Positions 43,250-50,156 of a stretch of 64,000 nucleotides of DNA are shown here, one piece after another. The notes beneath the pieces were generated by a model. It was not told the origin of the DNA, did not search any database, and worked only from the letters and a program-made list of their open reading frames with translations. This DNA comes from Streptomyces collinus Tu 365 (GTDB lineage: Bacteria; Actinomycetota; Actinomycetes; Streptomycetales; Streptomycetaceae): the NCBI RefSeq assembly GCF_000444875.1, contig NC_021985.1:5724170-5788169 (forward strand). Reading direction: 5' to 3'. The translations under genes and the position numbers were made by a program. How positions within the stretch are numbered: the stretch's first letter is position 1; each line of letters starts with the position of its first letter.

Positions 43250-43318
43250 GGGGCCATGATCTTCGAGGCTCGCGCCAAAGTGGCTGCCTAAAGCCGTGGA
43301 GCCGACCGCCCCAGCCAC
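43250..43318 (+). repeat. 69-bp dispersed repeat, copy 2
   Basis: It matches 22384-22452 at 62 of 69 positions without gaps. It begins 130 bases after the stop of the large ATPase gene. An inverted partial copy lies 55 bases to its left, so transcripts here could fold into a strong hairpin at the end of the operon. Confidence 0.75.
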
Positions 43319-43409
43319 GACGAATCCCTTCTCTGGCATCAGTTGGCTGATTGCTCTGCGCGCGGCACGGGCGCTGGCCGGGCTGGAGCGGGGCGGAGAC
43401 AGGAGCGCA

Positions 43410-43430
43410 GGCCCGGCCGGGGGCCGGGCC
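43410..43430. terminator. GC-rich terminator-like hairpin
   Basis: Arms GGCCCGGCC and GGCCGGGCC flank a GGG loop, with no T-run. It lies 290 bases after the four-gene operon and 130 bases before the XRE regulator. Apart from the repeats and this hairpin I see no gene between 43120 and 43559. Confidence 0.55.
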
Positions 43431-43559
43431 GCGCGCGGTGAGCGGAGCGAGCCGCCTTGAACCAGTAGAGAAAGTTTGAATCACACTCGGGACCAGTGCT
43501 GTGTCTTGTCTCGCGCACCCGACCCGGCGTCTCCTGCTCCGTGGTGTAGAACCCTGGCT

Positions 43560-44411
43560 ATGGGGAGTGAGCGACAGGAGCGGATGAAGGCGCTTGGCGT
43601 GCGTCTTCGAGGGCTGCGTGCTGAAGCTGGCCTGACTGGTGCCGTGTTGGCGCAACGGGCCGGCGTAGGACAGCCGACCGTGTCCAAGGTGGAGAACGGA
43701 CGCATGGTCCCGAGCTTCGATGTCCTTGACCGGCTCTCTCGTGCTCTGGGCCTTGAAGACTCGTCGGCTCGTGAGGTGCGTGACCTCCTGGTCGCCGTCG
43801 AGGCTGCTGCTGACGCCGGGCAGGCCCCCGATGAGGATGGCATTGCCGGGGCGGTCCTCGATAGCGCAGTGCGCTCGGCTCGGCTGGTGCGGTCGTTCCA
43901 GTGTGTGGTTCTGCCGGCGATGCTTCAGAGCGCGGAGTACGCCCGCCACGTCTTCCAGAGCGCGCCGAACTCGACGCCTGAGGCGGTCGGCCGGGCTGTC
44001 GCTGCCCGCGTCGAACGGCAGAGTGGGCTGTATGAGCCGGGGCGCGAGTCTGTGTTCGTGCTGACGGAAGCGGTGCTGCGAACCTGGCCCGGTAGCCCGG
44101 CGCTGATGCTCGCTCAGCTCGACCGGCTGTTGGCTGTCGAGAGTCTGAGTTCCGTCCGGCTCGGGCTCATCCCGTGGCGTCGGGCAGTGCCAGTGTTGCC
44201 GCGGCACGGGTTCACGGTGTGCGATCAACAGGCGGTCGTCGTTGAGGGGTTCGCCGGCGAACAGTTGGTGGCTGACCCAGTTGAGGTGGCCGCGTACGAG
44301 GAGACGTTCGATCGCTTCGAGCGGGCTGCCATCTTCGGTGGTGAGGTGCGCGAGCTGCTGTTGCGGGTGATGAGGGAGTTCCGCGACTTGGGAGACAACG
44401 CCGCTCCTTAG
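43560..44411 (+). CDS. XRE-family regulator with DUF5753 C-terminus
   Basis: A 283-residue helix-turn-helix protein of the type common in Streptomyces. The HTH is LRGLRAEAGLTGAVLAQRAG then VGQPTVSKVENGRMVPSFDV (about residues 13-50). The C-terminal DUF5753 domain shows FQCVVLPAMLQSAEYARHV, RVERQSGLY and SSVRLGLIPWRR. ATG 43560 is chosen by family length; the frame extends to 43476. A TAGAAC hexamer lies 7 bases before it, which would suit a leaderless message. These proteins usually have a DUF397 partner gene, and none is seen. A 19-bp palindrome lies at its stop codon. Confidence 0.88.
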   Translation: MGSERQERMKALGVRLRGLRAEAGLTGAVLAQRAGVGQPTVSKVENGRMVPSFDVLDRLSRALGLEDSSAREVRDLLVAVEAAADAGQAPDEDGIAGAVLDSAVRSARLVRSFQCVVLPAMLQSAEYARHVFQSAPNSTPEAVGRAVAARVERQSGLYEPGRESVFVLTEAVLRTWPGSPALMLAQLDRLLAVESLSSVRLGLIPWRRAVPVLPRHGFTVCDQQAVVVEGFAGEQLVADPVEVAAYEETFDRFERAAIFGGEVRELLLRVMREFRDLGDNAAP

Positions 44412-44427
44412 AGGAATAATTCCTCTA
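44409..44427. promoter_or_regulatory. Perfect 19-bp palindrome at the regulator stop codon
   Basis: TAGAGGAATAATTCCTCTA is a perfect inverted repeat around a central A. It begins at the TAG stop of the XRE gene and lies upstream of the integrase. It could be the regulator's operator controlling the integrase, or a short hairpin. Confidence 0.5.
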
Positions 44428-44562
44428 GATGCCTGGCCTGCCGGCCTCGATTGGGAATACGCTGCGGTGTGCCCAGGGCGGGGTCGTCCTCCAGGTGCCG
44501 CCGACCGCAGCGGCACCGACCGCCGGCAGGCCGGTTGTGGACGGGGCCGAAGGAGGGGGGCG

Positions 44563-44665
44563 GTGAAGGTGGCGAAGACGCGGGGGTGTTGCGCGACGGC
44601 CGGGCCGATGCCCTTGCCGCCGCTCAGGCCGGAACACCAAGAATCCGTCCTATGACGTCCGGTGG
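44563..44665 (+). other. Frameshifted 5' part of the integrase gene
   Basis: An AGGAGG ribosome site sits 6 bases before GTG 44563. Three successive frames then read like one integrase N-terminus: VKVAKTRG in the first, VLRDGRADALAAAQAGTP in the second and KNPSYDVRW in the third, which runs into the integrase. Two single-base losses, one in a run of five G near 44581-44586 and one near 44636-44642, would explain it. As it stands, translation from GTG 44563 stops at 44655. Confidence 0.6.
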
Positions 44666-45964
44666 ATGGTCGCCGGAAAGGTCTTCTCCGAGCAGTTTCG
44701 CACCAAAGGACTGGCGGACCACTACCGGTCCAAGCTGCTCCGCGCTACCCATGCGGGCGAAGAGTTCGACACGGTGACGGGGCTACCAGAATCGATGGTC
44801 GAGAAGCCGGCCTCGATGACCTGGTACGCCTTCGCTCTGAAGTACCTCGCCATGAAGTGGCCACACGCGGCGCCTAACACGCGTAACGGGATCAACGAAG
44901 CGCTGACTGCAGTGACAGTGGCCCTTCTCGACGAGCGTCCGGGGGCGCCGTCCGAGGAACTGCTCAGGAAGACGCTTCGCAACTGGGCCTTCGTCCTTCC
45001 CGGCCCGAACGAGCGTGAATTGCCAACCGAGGTCGCAAACGCCTTGCACTGGGTGGCCAAGGCGTCGCGCCCCCTCTCGGCCCTCGGGGACGCTGCGGTT
45101 GGCAGGGCCGTCCTGGACTCGCTCAGGTTGAAGCTCGACGGGACGGCGGCAGCCGCAGAGACCGTCCGGCGCAAGCGCCGGACCCTCGTCAACGCGCTGC
45201 ACTACGCGGTAGACCTCGGGGAGTTCAAGGAGAACCCGATCACGGGCATCCGCTGGAAGAAGCCGAAGGTAGCCGGGGAGGTCGATCCTCGTGTGGTCGC
45301 CAATCCCGAGCAGGCTCGTTCCCTGCTGACCGCGGTTTCGTACGTCGGGGGGTTCAGCCGTGCACGTGGCCGTCGGCTCGTCGGCCTGTTCGCGCTCATG
45401 TACTACGGCGCCCTGCGTCCGGCTGAGGCCGTCGGCCTCACTGACGCGGACGTGAAGCTCCCCAAGACCGGCTGGGGGACAGTCCTGCTGAATCGGACGC
45501 GTCCCAGTGTCGGCAAGCAGTGGACGGATTCCGGCGAGACCCATGACGACCGGGGCCTGAAGAACCGGCCGGCAGAGGAGGTCCGCATCGTGCCGATCCC
45601 GCCCCAGCCCGTCGCCATCCTCCGGCAGCACCTCGACACCTTCGGCACCGCCGAGGACGGGCGGCTGTTCACCAACGAGCGCGGGGGAGTGGTCGGCTCG
45701 TCCACGTACTACCGCGTCTGGCAGGAGGCCCGTGCGCTGGCGCTCCCGCCGGCTGTGGTCGCCTCACCGCTCGCCGCCCGACCGTACGACCTCCGGCACT
45801 CGGCCCTGTCGACCTGGCTCAACTCCGGGGTGGACCCGACCGAGGTCGCCGAGCGCGCCGGCAATAGCGTCGAGGTCCTGCTGAGCCGCTACGCCAAGTG
45901 CCTTGATGGACGGCAGGGCATCGCCAACCGCAAGATCGAAGAGCTGTTGCGCGAATACGAGTGA
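44666..45964 (+). CDS. Tyrosine-type site-specific integrase, N-terminus probably lost
   Basis: A 432-residue tyrosine recombinase. It has a core-binding domain (WYAFALKYLAMKWPHAAPNT) and a catalytic domain with the box I arginine in YYGALRPAEAVGL, the box II segment PYDLRHSALSTWLNSG (Tyr in place of the usual first His), RAGNSVEVLL (Asn where His is usual) and the nucleophile region SRYAKCLDG. It is the natural enzyme for integration at the tRNA-Arg. ATG 44666 is the first start in this frame; about 35 N-terminal residues seem separated by frameshifts. No excisionase gene is visible, so the element may be fixed. Confidence 0.85.
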   Translation: MVAGKVFSEQFRTKGLADHYRSKLLRATHAGEEFDTVTGLPESMVEKPASMTWYAFALKYLAMKWPHAAPNTRNGINEALTAVTVALLDERPGAPSEELLRKTLRNWAFVLPGPNERELPTEVANALHWVAKASRPLSALGDAAVGRAVLDSLRLKLDGTAAAAETVRRKRRTLVNALHYAVDLGEFKENPITGIRWKKPKVAGEVDPRVVANPEQARSLLTAVSYVGGFSRARGRRLVGLFALMYYGALRPAEAVGLTDADVKLPKTGWGTVLLNRTRPSVGKQWTDSGETHDDRGLKNRPAEEVRIVPIPPQPVAILRQHLDTFGTAEDGRLFTNERGGVVGSSTYYRVWQEARALALPPAVVASPLAARPYDLRHSALSTWLNSGVDPTEVAERAGNSVEVLLSRYAKCLDGRQGIANRKIEELLREYE

Positions 45965-45985
45965 AGTCGGCCGCAGCCAATAACA

Positions 45986-46015
45986 GGGGTCGTGCACTGT
46001 CCAGTGCACGGCCCC
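45986..46015 (+). terminator. Terminator-like hairpin after the integrase
   Basis: Fourteen-base arms (GGGGTCGTGCACTG and CAGTGCACGGCCCC, one G-U pair) flank a TC loop. It lies 21 bases after the integrase stop. Confidence 0.75.
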
Positions 46016-46524
46016 TCGATTGCGGGCGGTCTGAACCCGCCCGAGATAGGTTGCCCGCTGTGGTCTCCGCCGAGTGCCGTTAGGACGTAGATCTCACCTC
46101 GATACATGTCGTCGGCCAGCCCGACGTGTTCGCTGCATGGCACCTGCGCGTCACCGATGCTTCGGCCGCCCCATCTCCCCGCGGCGTGGGCCATGCGGCC
46201 CAGGTCTCTACTCCTCCTGGAAATCAGTTCCATGACGCAGCGACGGGTACTATTCTGGTTCGTAGACGCCGTTGATGCAGCGGCCGGACGCCTGCGTACA
46301 GGACTGCGGTCCGCGTACGCACGACCTGAGTCCCCCACCCGCAACCCCCGGGATGGGCAACCGGATTGCAGACGGCTTACCCACCGACGCTGAGTATGCC
46401 CCGGTCGGACCGCGGTCCTCCGACGGCAACGAGGGTGCGTAGTTCCTCCGAATGGTGCTGCCTCGCGTGATTCCGCAGGCCGCGCCGTTTTTTTGTGTGC
46501 GGCCATACCCAGAAGGGCGGTCGC
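46016..46524. other. Intergenic stretch before the GIY-YIG-like pair
   Basis: About 510 bases with no supported gene. It ends with the ribosome site AGAAGGGCGG of the next gene. Promoter elements for that pair should lie here, but I see no clear consensus. Confidence 0.4.
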
Positions 46525-48519
46525 ATGAGCGACACCTCCACGCTGGAGTTCGAGCCGGCCGACAACGAGATCCACGTCATCCCCGTCACCGACTTCCGTA
46601 ACACCGATGGCGACTTCGAGCACCGGCTCGCTCCGCTGAGCGCGACGACGCGCGCGGAGGAGTACCTGCAGAAGCACGACGACGTCCACCTCTCCGATGA
46701 GGGGATCCGCCGCCTCGTCCAGGGTGCCGTCGAGCCCCAGCAGTTCGAGGGCATCCGCGTCGAGCGGCATCGGGTGGAGACCGGCTGGCTGATGGTCATC
46801 TCCTACCGGGCCTACTCACCTATGGTCTCGCTGGCGATCGAGAACGACCGTCTGCTGGCCGAGGCTTCCTACGCGGCCGACCCGCGCGCCACCGGCGTAC
46901 GCAAGGCGCTGGCCATGCCCGAGCCCCACATCAAGCACGCTGTCCTGGTCCACGCCGACGACTACGAGGACATTCTGGAGTCCGTCGACCGGTCAGCCCA
47001 GCGTGTCCTGGCCGACAACCGCCAGGAAGTGGGGGAGCGGCTCGTTGAGCGCCCTCTGATGCTGGTGCCGGCGACCTTCAAGTCCGGGACCGGCGAGCCC
47101 GACGAGGACCTCACCGCTGTGGACGGTAACTGTCGCCTCGCCTTCTGCTACCACCGCATCCCGGTACCGCGCGGATGGGTTGACGACTCCCTGATCGGTG
47201 CCGCCAGCAAGGAGCTTGTGGAACTCCGGCCCTCGCACCTGATGCGGATGTCCCTCCAGCATCGCCGGGAGCTGGTACGCAAGGTGATCAAGGCCGCACA
47301 CAAGCGTCTCAAGGAGCCGCGCACCGGTTCCCCGGCCGACATCAGGAGCCGCAACAAGGCGGCGATGACCCTCAACGCCCTGACCATCCCGGTCACGGTC
47401 ATCGTCGGCTACCGCGACGACAACGATCAGCGTGGGATGCAGCGCTTCCCTGCCGGCGTCCGCTCTCTGCTGCTGCGGATGAACACCGGTGGCAAGGTGT
47501 TCGTCGAAGGCGCGAAGAACGCCGTGAAGGCGGAGGAGATCATCAATGGGCTGTACGACGAAGGGCTGCTGGGCCCCGAGGCCCAGGCCCGCCCGACGCG
47601 TGACGCTCTGATCGGCCGTGGGGAGGTCGCCGCTTCGATGGAGGGCCTCGGCTTCAATCCTGGGCTCCCCGACCTGCGGTTCGCTCTCATCATGCAGCAG
47701 CTGACCCTCAAGAGCCCGAAGTTCAACGCCCTGGTGCGCAGCAAGCTGCAGACCGAGGGAAACCTCGTGCTCAGCCGCCGCAACGGGCCGATCGTCGAGC
47801 TCGGACTGCGCTCTTACTCCGTGAGCATGCCCACGAACTCGCCGCGGACTGCCTTGGAGACGATCTGCCTTTGGCAGGACCTCGTAGATAACTCCTGGTC
47901 AGTCGAGAACATCGACACGGATACGAAGGTCGATAAACTCCTCGCCCGCGCGAACACGGGGGAGACCCAGGCTGCCCTGCTGCTCGGCGCACTCGGGATG
48001 ATCTCCTTGGTGATGAGCGGCCACCTCCTCGCGGCCGCAGGTTCGGCGGAGGCGGATGCCGGGACCACCATCGCCCGTACGGGCGTCGGTCTCATCGTCA
48101 AGGGACTGCTCGCCGAGGAGGAGGGGCGGCAGATCCTCGCCGACGCGATCAAGCGCGTGCGCGCGGGCAAGGCACCTCGCTGGTGGGACGCGGAGAAGCA
48201 GGGACTCGTCGAGCAGCCGAGCGACTGGCGGGGCTCCACCTACAACGCGATGCTGCGCAGCGCCGTCCGGCACGGTTGGAAGGCGAAGGGCCCGGGCAAG
48301 GAGAAGACCGCGGCGGAGCAGGAGGCGGACAAGCTGACGGTGTTCCAGGAGCAACTCGGTACCGCCGTCGACCGCCTGCGTGACCTGCTCGACTTGCGCG
48401 AGAAGAATGGCACCAAGGACCGACTGGCGTGGGTGGAGGTTGAGGCGTCCTTCGCGCGGATTGAGGACATCGCTGAAGATCTGCGTCTCATCTCCGAGCC
48501 CAAGCCGCGTAACCGGTGA
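46525..48519 (+). CDS. Large hypothetical protein with ParB-like DGNxR motif
   Basis: A 664-residue protein from ATG 46525, with AAGGGCGG upstream. Residues about 15-60 (NEIHVIPVTDFRNTDG) and the motif TAVDGNCRLAFCY near residue 205 resemble the core of ParB/DGQHR-type proteins, in which D-G-x-x-R binds or cleaves nucleotides. The second half is helical and ends in a basic/acidic coiled coil (KEKTAAEQEADKLTVFQEQL). There is no signal peptide. The GTGA overlap with the next gene indicates coupling to a GIY-YIG-like protein. I cannot assign a family with confidence; a two-part defence module is a reasonable guess. Confidence 0.65.
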   Translation: MSDTSTLEFEPADNEIHVIPVTDFRNTDGDFEHRLAPLSATTRAEEYLQKHDDVHLSDEGIRRLVQGAVEPQQFEGIRVERHRVETGWLMVISYRAYSPMVSLAIENDRLLAEASYAADPRATGVRKALAMPEPHIKHAVLVHADDYEDILESVDRSAQRVLADNRQEVGERLVERPLMLVPATFKSGTGEPDEDLTAVDGNCRLAFCYHRIPVPRGWVDDSLIGAASKELVELRPSHLMRMSLQHRRELVRKVIKAAHKRLKEPRTGSPADIRSRNKAAMTLNALTIPVTVIVGYRDDNDQRGMQRFPAGVRSLLLRMNTGGKVFVEGAKNAVKAEEIINGLYDEGLLGPEAQARPTRDALIGRGEVAASMEGLGFNPGLPDLRFALIMQQLTLKSPKFNALVRSKLQTEGNLVLSRRNGPIVELGLRSYSVSMPTNSPRTALETICLWQDLVDNSWSVENIDTDTKVDKLLARANTGETQAALLLGALGMISLVMSGHLLAAAGSAEADAGTTIARTGVGLIVKGLLAEEEGRQILADAIKRVRAGKAPRWWDAEKQGLVEQPSDWRGSTYNAMLRSAVRHGWKAKGPGKEKTAAEQEADKLTVFQEQLGTAVDRLRDLLDLREKNGTKDRLAWVEVEASFARIEDIAEDLRLISEPKPRNR

Positions 48520-48920
48520 ATGCTCCTGTGTGGCCCGGCGTCGTCACCATGACGCCGGACCGGTACGCCGCATTCGCCCGCCTGGCTCGTCCCTGGCTCG
48601 AGGAGCGCAGGTGTTGTCCCTTCGACATCGGGGAGGACAGCGGCCGGGAGGAGAGGGCCGTGTACATCGTCGTCAATGCTGATGGCTTGGCTTGCTACTG
48701 CGGCCGAACCCGACCGACCCGCCCCCTGCATCGGGGAGCAGCGGTTGCCCGGCTTCGCCGGCATACAACCGATGCCCGCTCGAAGCGCGAGGAGTGGGCA
48801 AGGTATTGGGTGCTGCCTCTCCAGCCGGACACCCCTGATGAGTTTGTCGACTGGCTCGAGCGCACCATCCAGGCAAGGCTCGGCCTGCCTCGGCGTAACC
48901 ACCGTTGGCGTAGGTTGTAA
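48516..48920 (+). CDS. Small GIY-YIG-like protein
   Basis: A 134-residue protein from GTG 48516, overlapping the upstream stop as GTGA. After a 45-residue lead it shows the GIY-YIG order: AVYIVVNADG, CYCGRTRPT (in place of YIG), an Arg in AVARLRRH, a Glu in DWLERTIQARLG and an Asn in PRRNHRW. In that superfamily these Tyr, Arg, Glu and Asn positions form the nuclease site. It is the last gene before the right end of the element. It could be the cutting subunit for the coupled ParB-like protein. The assignment is by motif order only. Confidence 0.55.
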   Translation: MNAPVWPGVVTMTPDRYAAFARLARPWLEERRCCPFDIGEDSGREERAVYIVVNADGLACYCGRTRPTRPLHRGAAVARLRRHTTDARSKREEWARYWVLPLQPDTPDEFVDWLERTIQARLGLPRRNHRWRRL

Positions 48921-49029
48921 CGCCATCCACGCGTCGGTTCTCGGTTCACGTCAGGAGCCGGGAACCGGCCAAGCGGCAATGTGAGACCTGGCCCTTTCCT
49001 AGGCTGACCTGCTGCGATGCCTAAAGAGT

Positions 49030-49048
49030 GTGTCCACGAATAGTCCAC
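49030..49048. repeat. Inner end motif, right copy
   Basis: GTGTCCACGAATAGTCCAC differs by one base from 27849-27867. It lies about 105 bases inside the right att core. The double GTCCAC half-site suggests a binding site for the integrase or an accessory protein. Confidence 0.6.
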
Positions 49049-49097
49049 AGACCCCGACATACGCCCGCTCCAGGCGGCACATGCCTGCACATACGCG

Positions 49098-49137
49098 AAG
49101 ACCCCGTCCTCAGCGTTCTAGCTGATGGCGGGGTCTT
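49098..49137 (-). terminator. Imperfect copy of the tRNA-Arg terminator
   Basis: The arms AAGACCCCGTCCTCAGCG and AGCTGATGGCGGGGTCTT pair at 15 of 18 positions plus one G-U pair. It lies 19 bases beyond the 3' end of the intact tRNA. The perfect version at 27688-27727 differs at a few positions, so this copy was probably brought in by the element. Confidence 0.75.
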
Positions 49138-49153
49138 TGGGCACCTAATCCAA

Positions 49154-49201
49154 GGTGCCCCCGGCAGGATTCGAACCTGCGCACACGGCTCCGGAGGCCG
49201 T
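49154..49201 (-). repeat. Right attachment site inside the intact tRNA-Arg
   Basis: This 48-base segment is identical to 27744-27791. It covers the tRNA 3' half from the anticodon stem to the acceptor end plus two bases. Crossing over within it rebuilds a complete tRNA at this end. Confidence 0.92.
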
Positions 49202-49227
49202 TGCTCTATCCCCTGAGCTACGGGGGC
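49156..49227 (-). tRNA. tRNA-Arg, anticodon CCG
   Basis: A complete 72-nt cloverleaf on the minus strand. The acceptor arms GCCCCCG/CGGGGGC pair fully, with A as the discriminator base. The D-arm is GCTC...GAGC. The anticodon stem ACGGC/GCCGT holds the loop CTCCGGA with anticodon CCG, and the T-arm is GCAGGTTCGAATCCTGC. CCA is not encoded. It reads CGG codons and is the integration target of the element to its left; the chromosome supplies the 5' half. Confidence 0.97.
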
Positions 49228-49394
49228 GTGTCGGGCGTTGAGCTGCTCGCTCTCGGCGACGTGTAGAACACTATCAGGTCTTCCGGGGTGATCAGGAACA
49301 GGTTTCCCGGGGTCGGGTCGGGGGGTGTCCCCCGCAGGGGTTGGAAGTGGGGAAAAGCCGGACGCGGTGGCCGGTCCGGACCTACTCTCGAGTT

Positions 49395-49931
49395 GTGCCA
49401 GGCGCGTCGGGTCGGGTGCTTGTTGTCGACGACAACAAGGTCATCCGGCAGCTGATCAGGGTCAACCTCGAGCTGGAGGGGCTTGAGGTCGTGACCGCGA
49501 TCGACGGTGCCGAGTGTCTGGATGTCGTGCACCAAGTGCGGCCCGATGTCGTCACCCTCGACGTCGTCATGCCTCGTCTCGACGGGCTCCGGACCGCCGC
49601 TCGGCTTCGTGCCGATCCTCGCACCCATCATCTTCCTCTTGCCATCATCAGCGCCTGTACTCAGTACGAAGTGGAGACAGGGCTTGATGTCGGCGTTGAC
49701 GCCTTCCTCGCCAAGCCCTTCGAACCCGCCGAGCTCGTCCGGCTCGTCAAGCAGCTCATCGAGCGCCGGCCCAGCAGCGGCAGGGGAGTCGGGGGCAGCG
49801 GGGGCGTAGAGGGGCCGGGCGACCGTGGTGACGGTGATGGGGGTGGTGATACCGAGGGGCATGGGGATGGTGACGACGACCGGCCCGGCGGGGAGGTGCC
49901 CTCCCATGGTGTCTCCGGTGGCGTTTCCTGA
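49395..49931 (+). CDS. Single-domain response regulator with Gly/Asp-rich tail
   Basis: A 178-residue receiver-domain protein. The acidic pocket is RVLVVDDNK, the phospho-acceptor Asp is in DVVTLDVVMPRLDGL, and the conserved Lys is in FLAKPFEPAEL. There is no DNA-binding domain. After residue 120 the tail is low complexity (GGSGGVEGPGDRGDGDGGGD). The GTG start is favoured because it directly precedes the receiver fold, and a TACTCT hexamer 6 bases upstream suits a leaderless message. No kinase gene is adjacent. The tRNA-Arg gene is divergent from it. Confidence 0.85.
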   Translation: MPGASGRVLVVDDNKVIRQLIRVNLELEGLEVVTAIDGAECLDVVHQVRPDVVTLDVVMPRLDGLRTAARLRADPRTHHLPLAIISACTQYEVETGLDVGVDAFLAKPFEPAELVRLVKQLIERRPSSGRGVGGSGGVEGPGDRGDGDGGGDTEGHGDGDDDRPGGEVPSHGVSGGVS

Positions 49932-50144
49932 CGGCTACTGCGTCTGGTGCGTCCGGCGCCCGGCTGCCGGTCCTCGGTAGGTCTCGGCACTCGTGTCGTG
50001 CGTTCGGCCGCCGATCCTGGCTCTCGTCCGCCCTCGCAGCAGCATGCGCTGTCCCGCCGTTCGCTCGGCCCGGGATCCGGCGGCCGGCAGGGCCGTCCGT
50101 CTCATCCCGTAAAACCGCTTCGCATACCCACCCCCCACCTCCCC

Positions 50145-50150
50145 TACGCT
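50145..50150 (+). promoter_or_regulatory. Candidate -10 box for leaderless nrtL
   Basis: TACGCT ends 6 bases before the GTG at 50157, the spacing typical of leaderless Streptomyces messages. No ribosome site is seen before that GTG. Confidence 0.4.
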
Positions 50151-50156
50151 TGTCCC

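Larger units (their letters stand above)
27744..49201. mobile_element. Integrated genetic element at tRNA-Arg(CCG) carrying defence-like genes
   Basis: It is bounded by 48-bp exact direct repeats (27744-27791 and 49154-49201) formed by the tRNA-Arg 3' part. Similarity extends about 100 bases further left of each repeat (27641-27743 and 49051-49153), including the terminator. It contains a tyrosine integrase with a damaged 5' end, an XRE regulator, a SIR2-like/STAND gene pair, a DUF4338 plus DptFGH-like operon and a GIY-YIG-like pair. No transfer, replication or phage structural genes are visible. The main operon has visibly lower GC than its flanks. Length is about 21.4 kb. Confidence 0.88.

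Noticed and set aside
49341..49394. N-terminal extension of the response regulator from a start at 49341
   Set aside because: The extra 18 residues precede the receiver fold, and a -10-like hexamer overlaps that stretch. The GTG at 49395 fits better.
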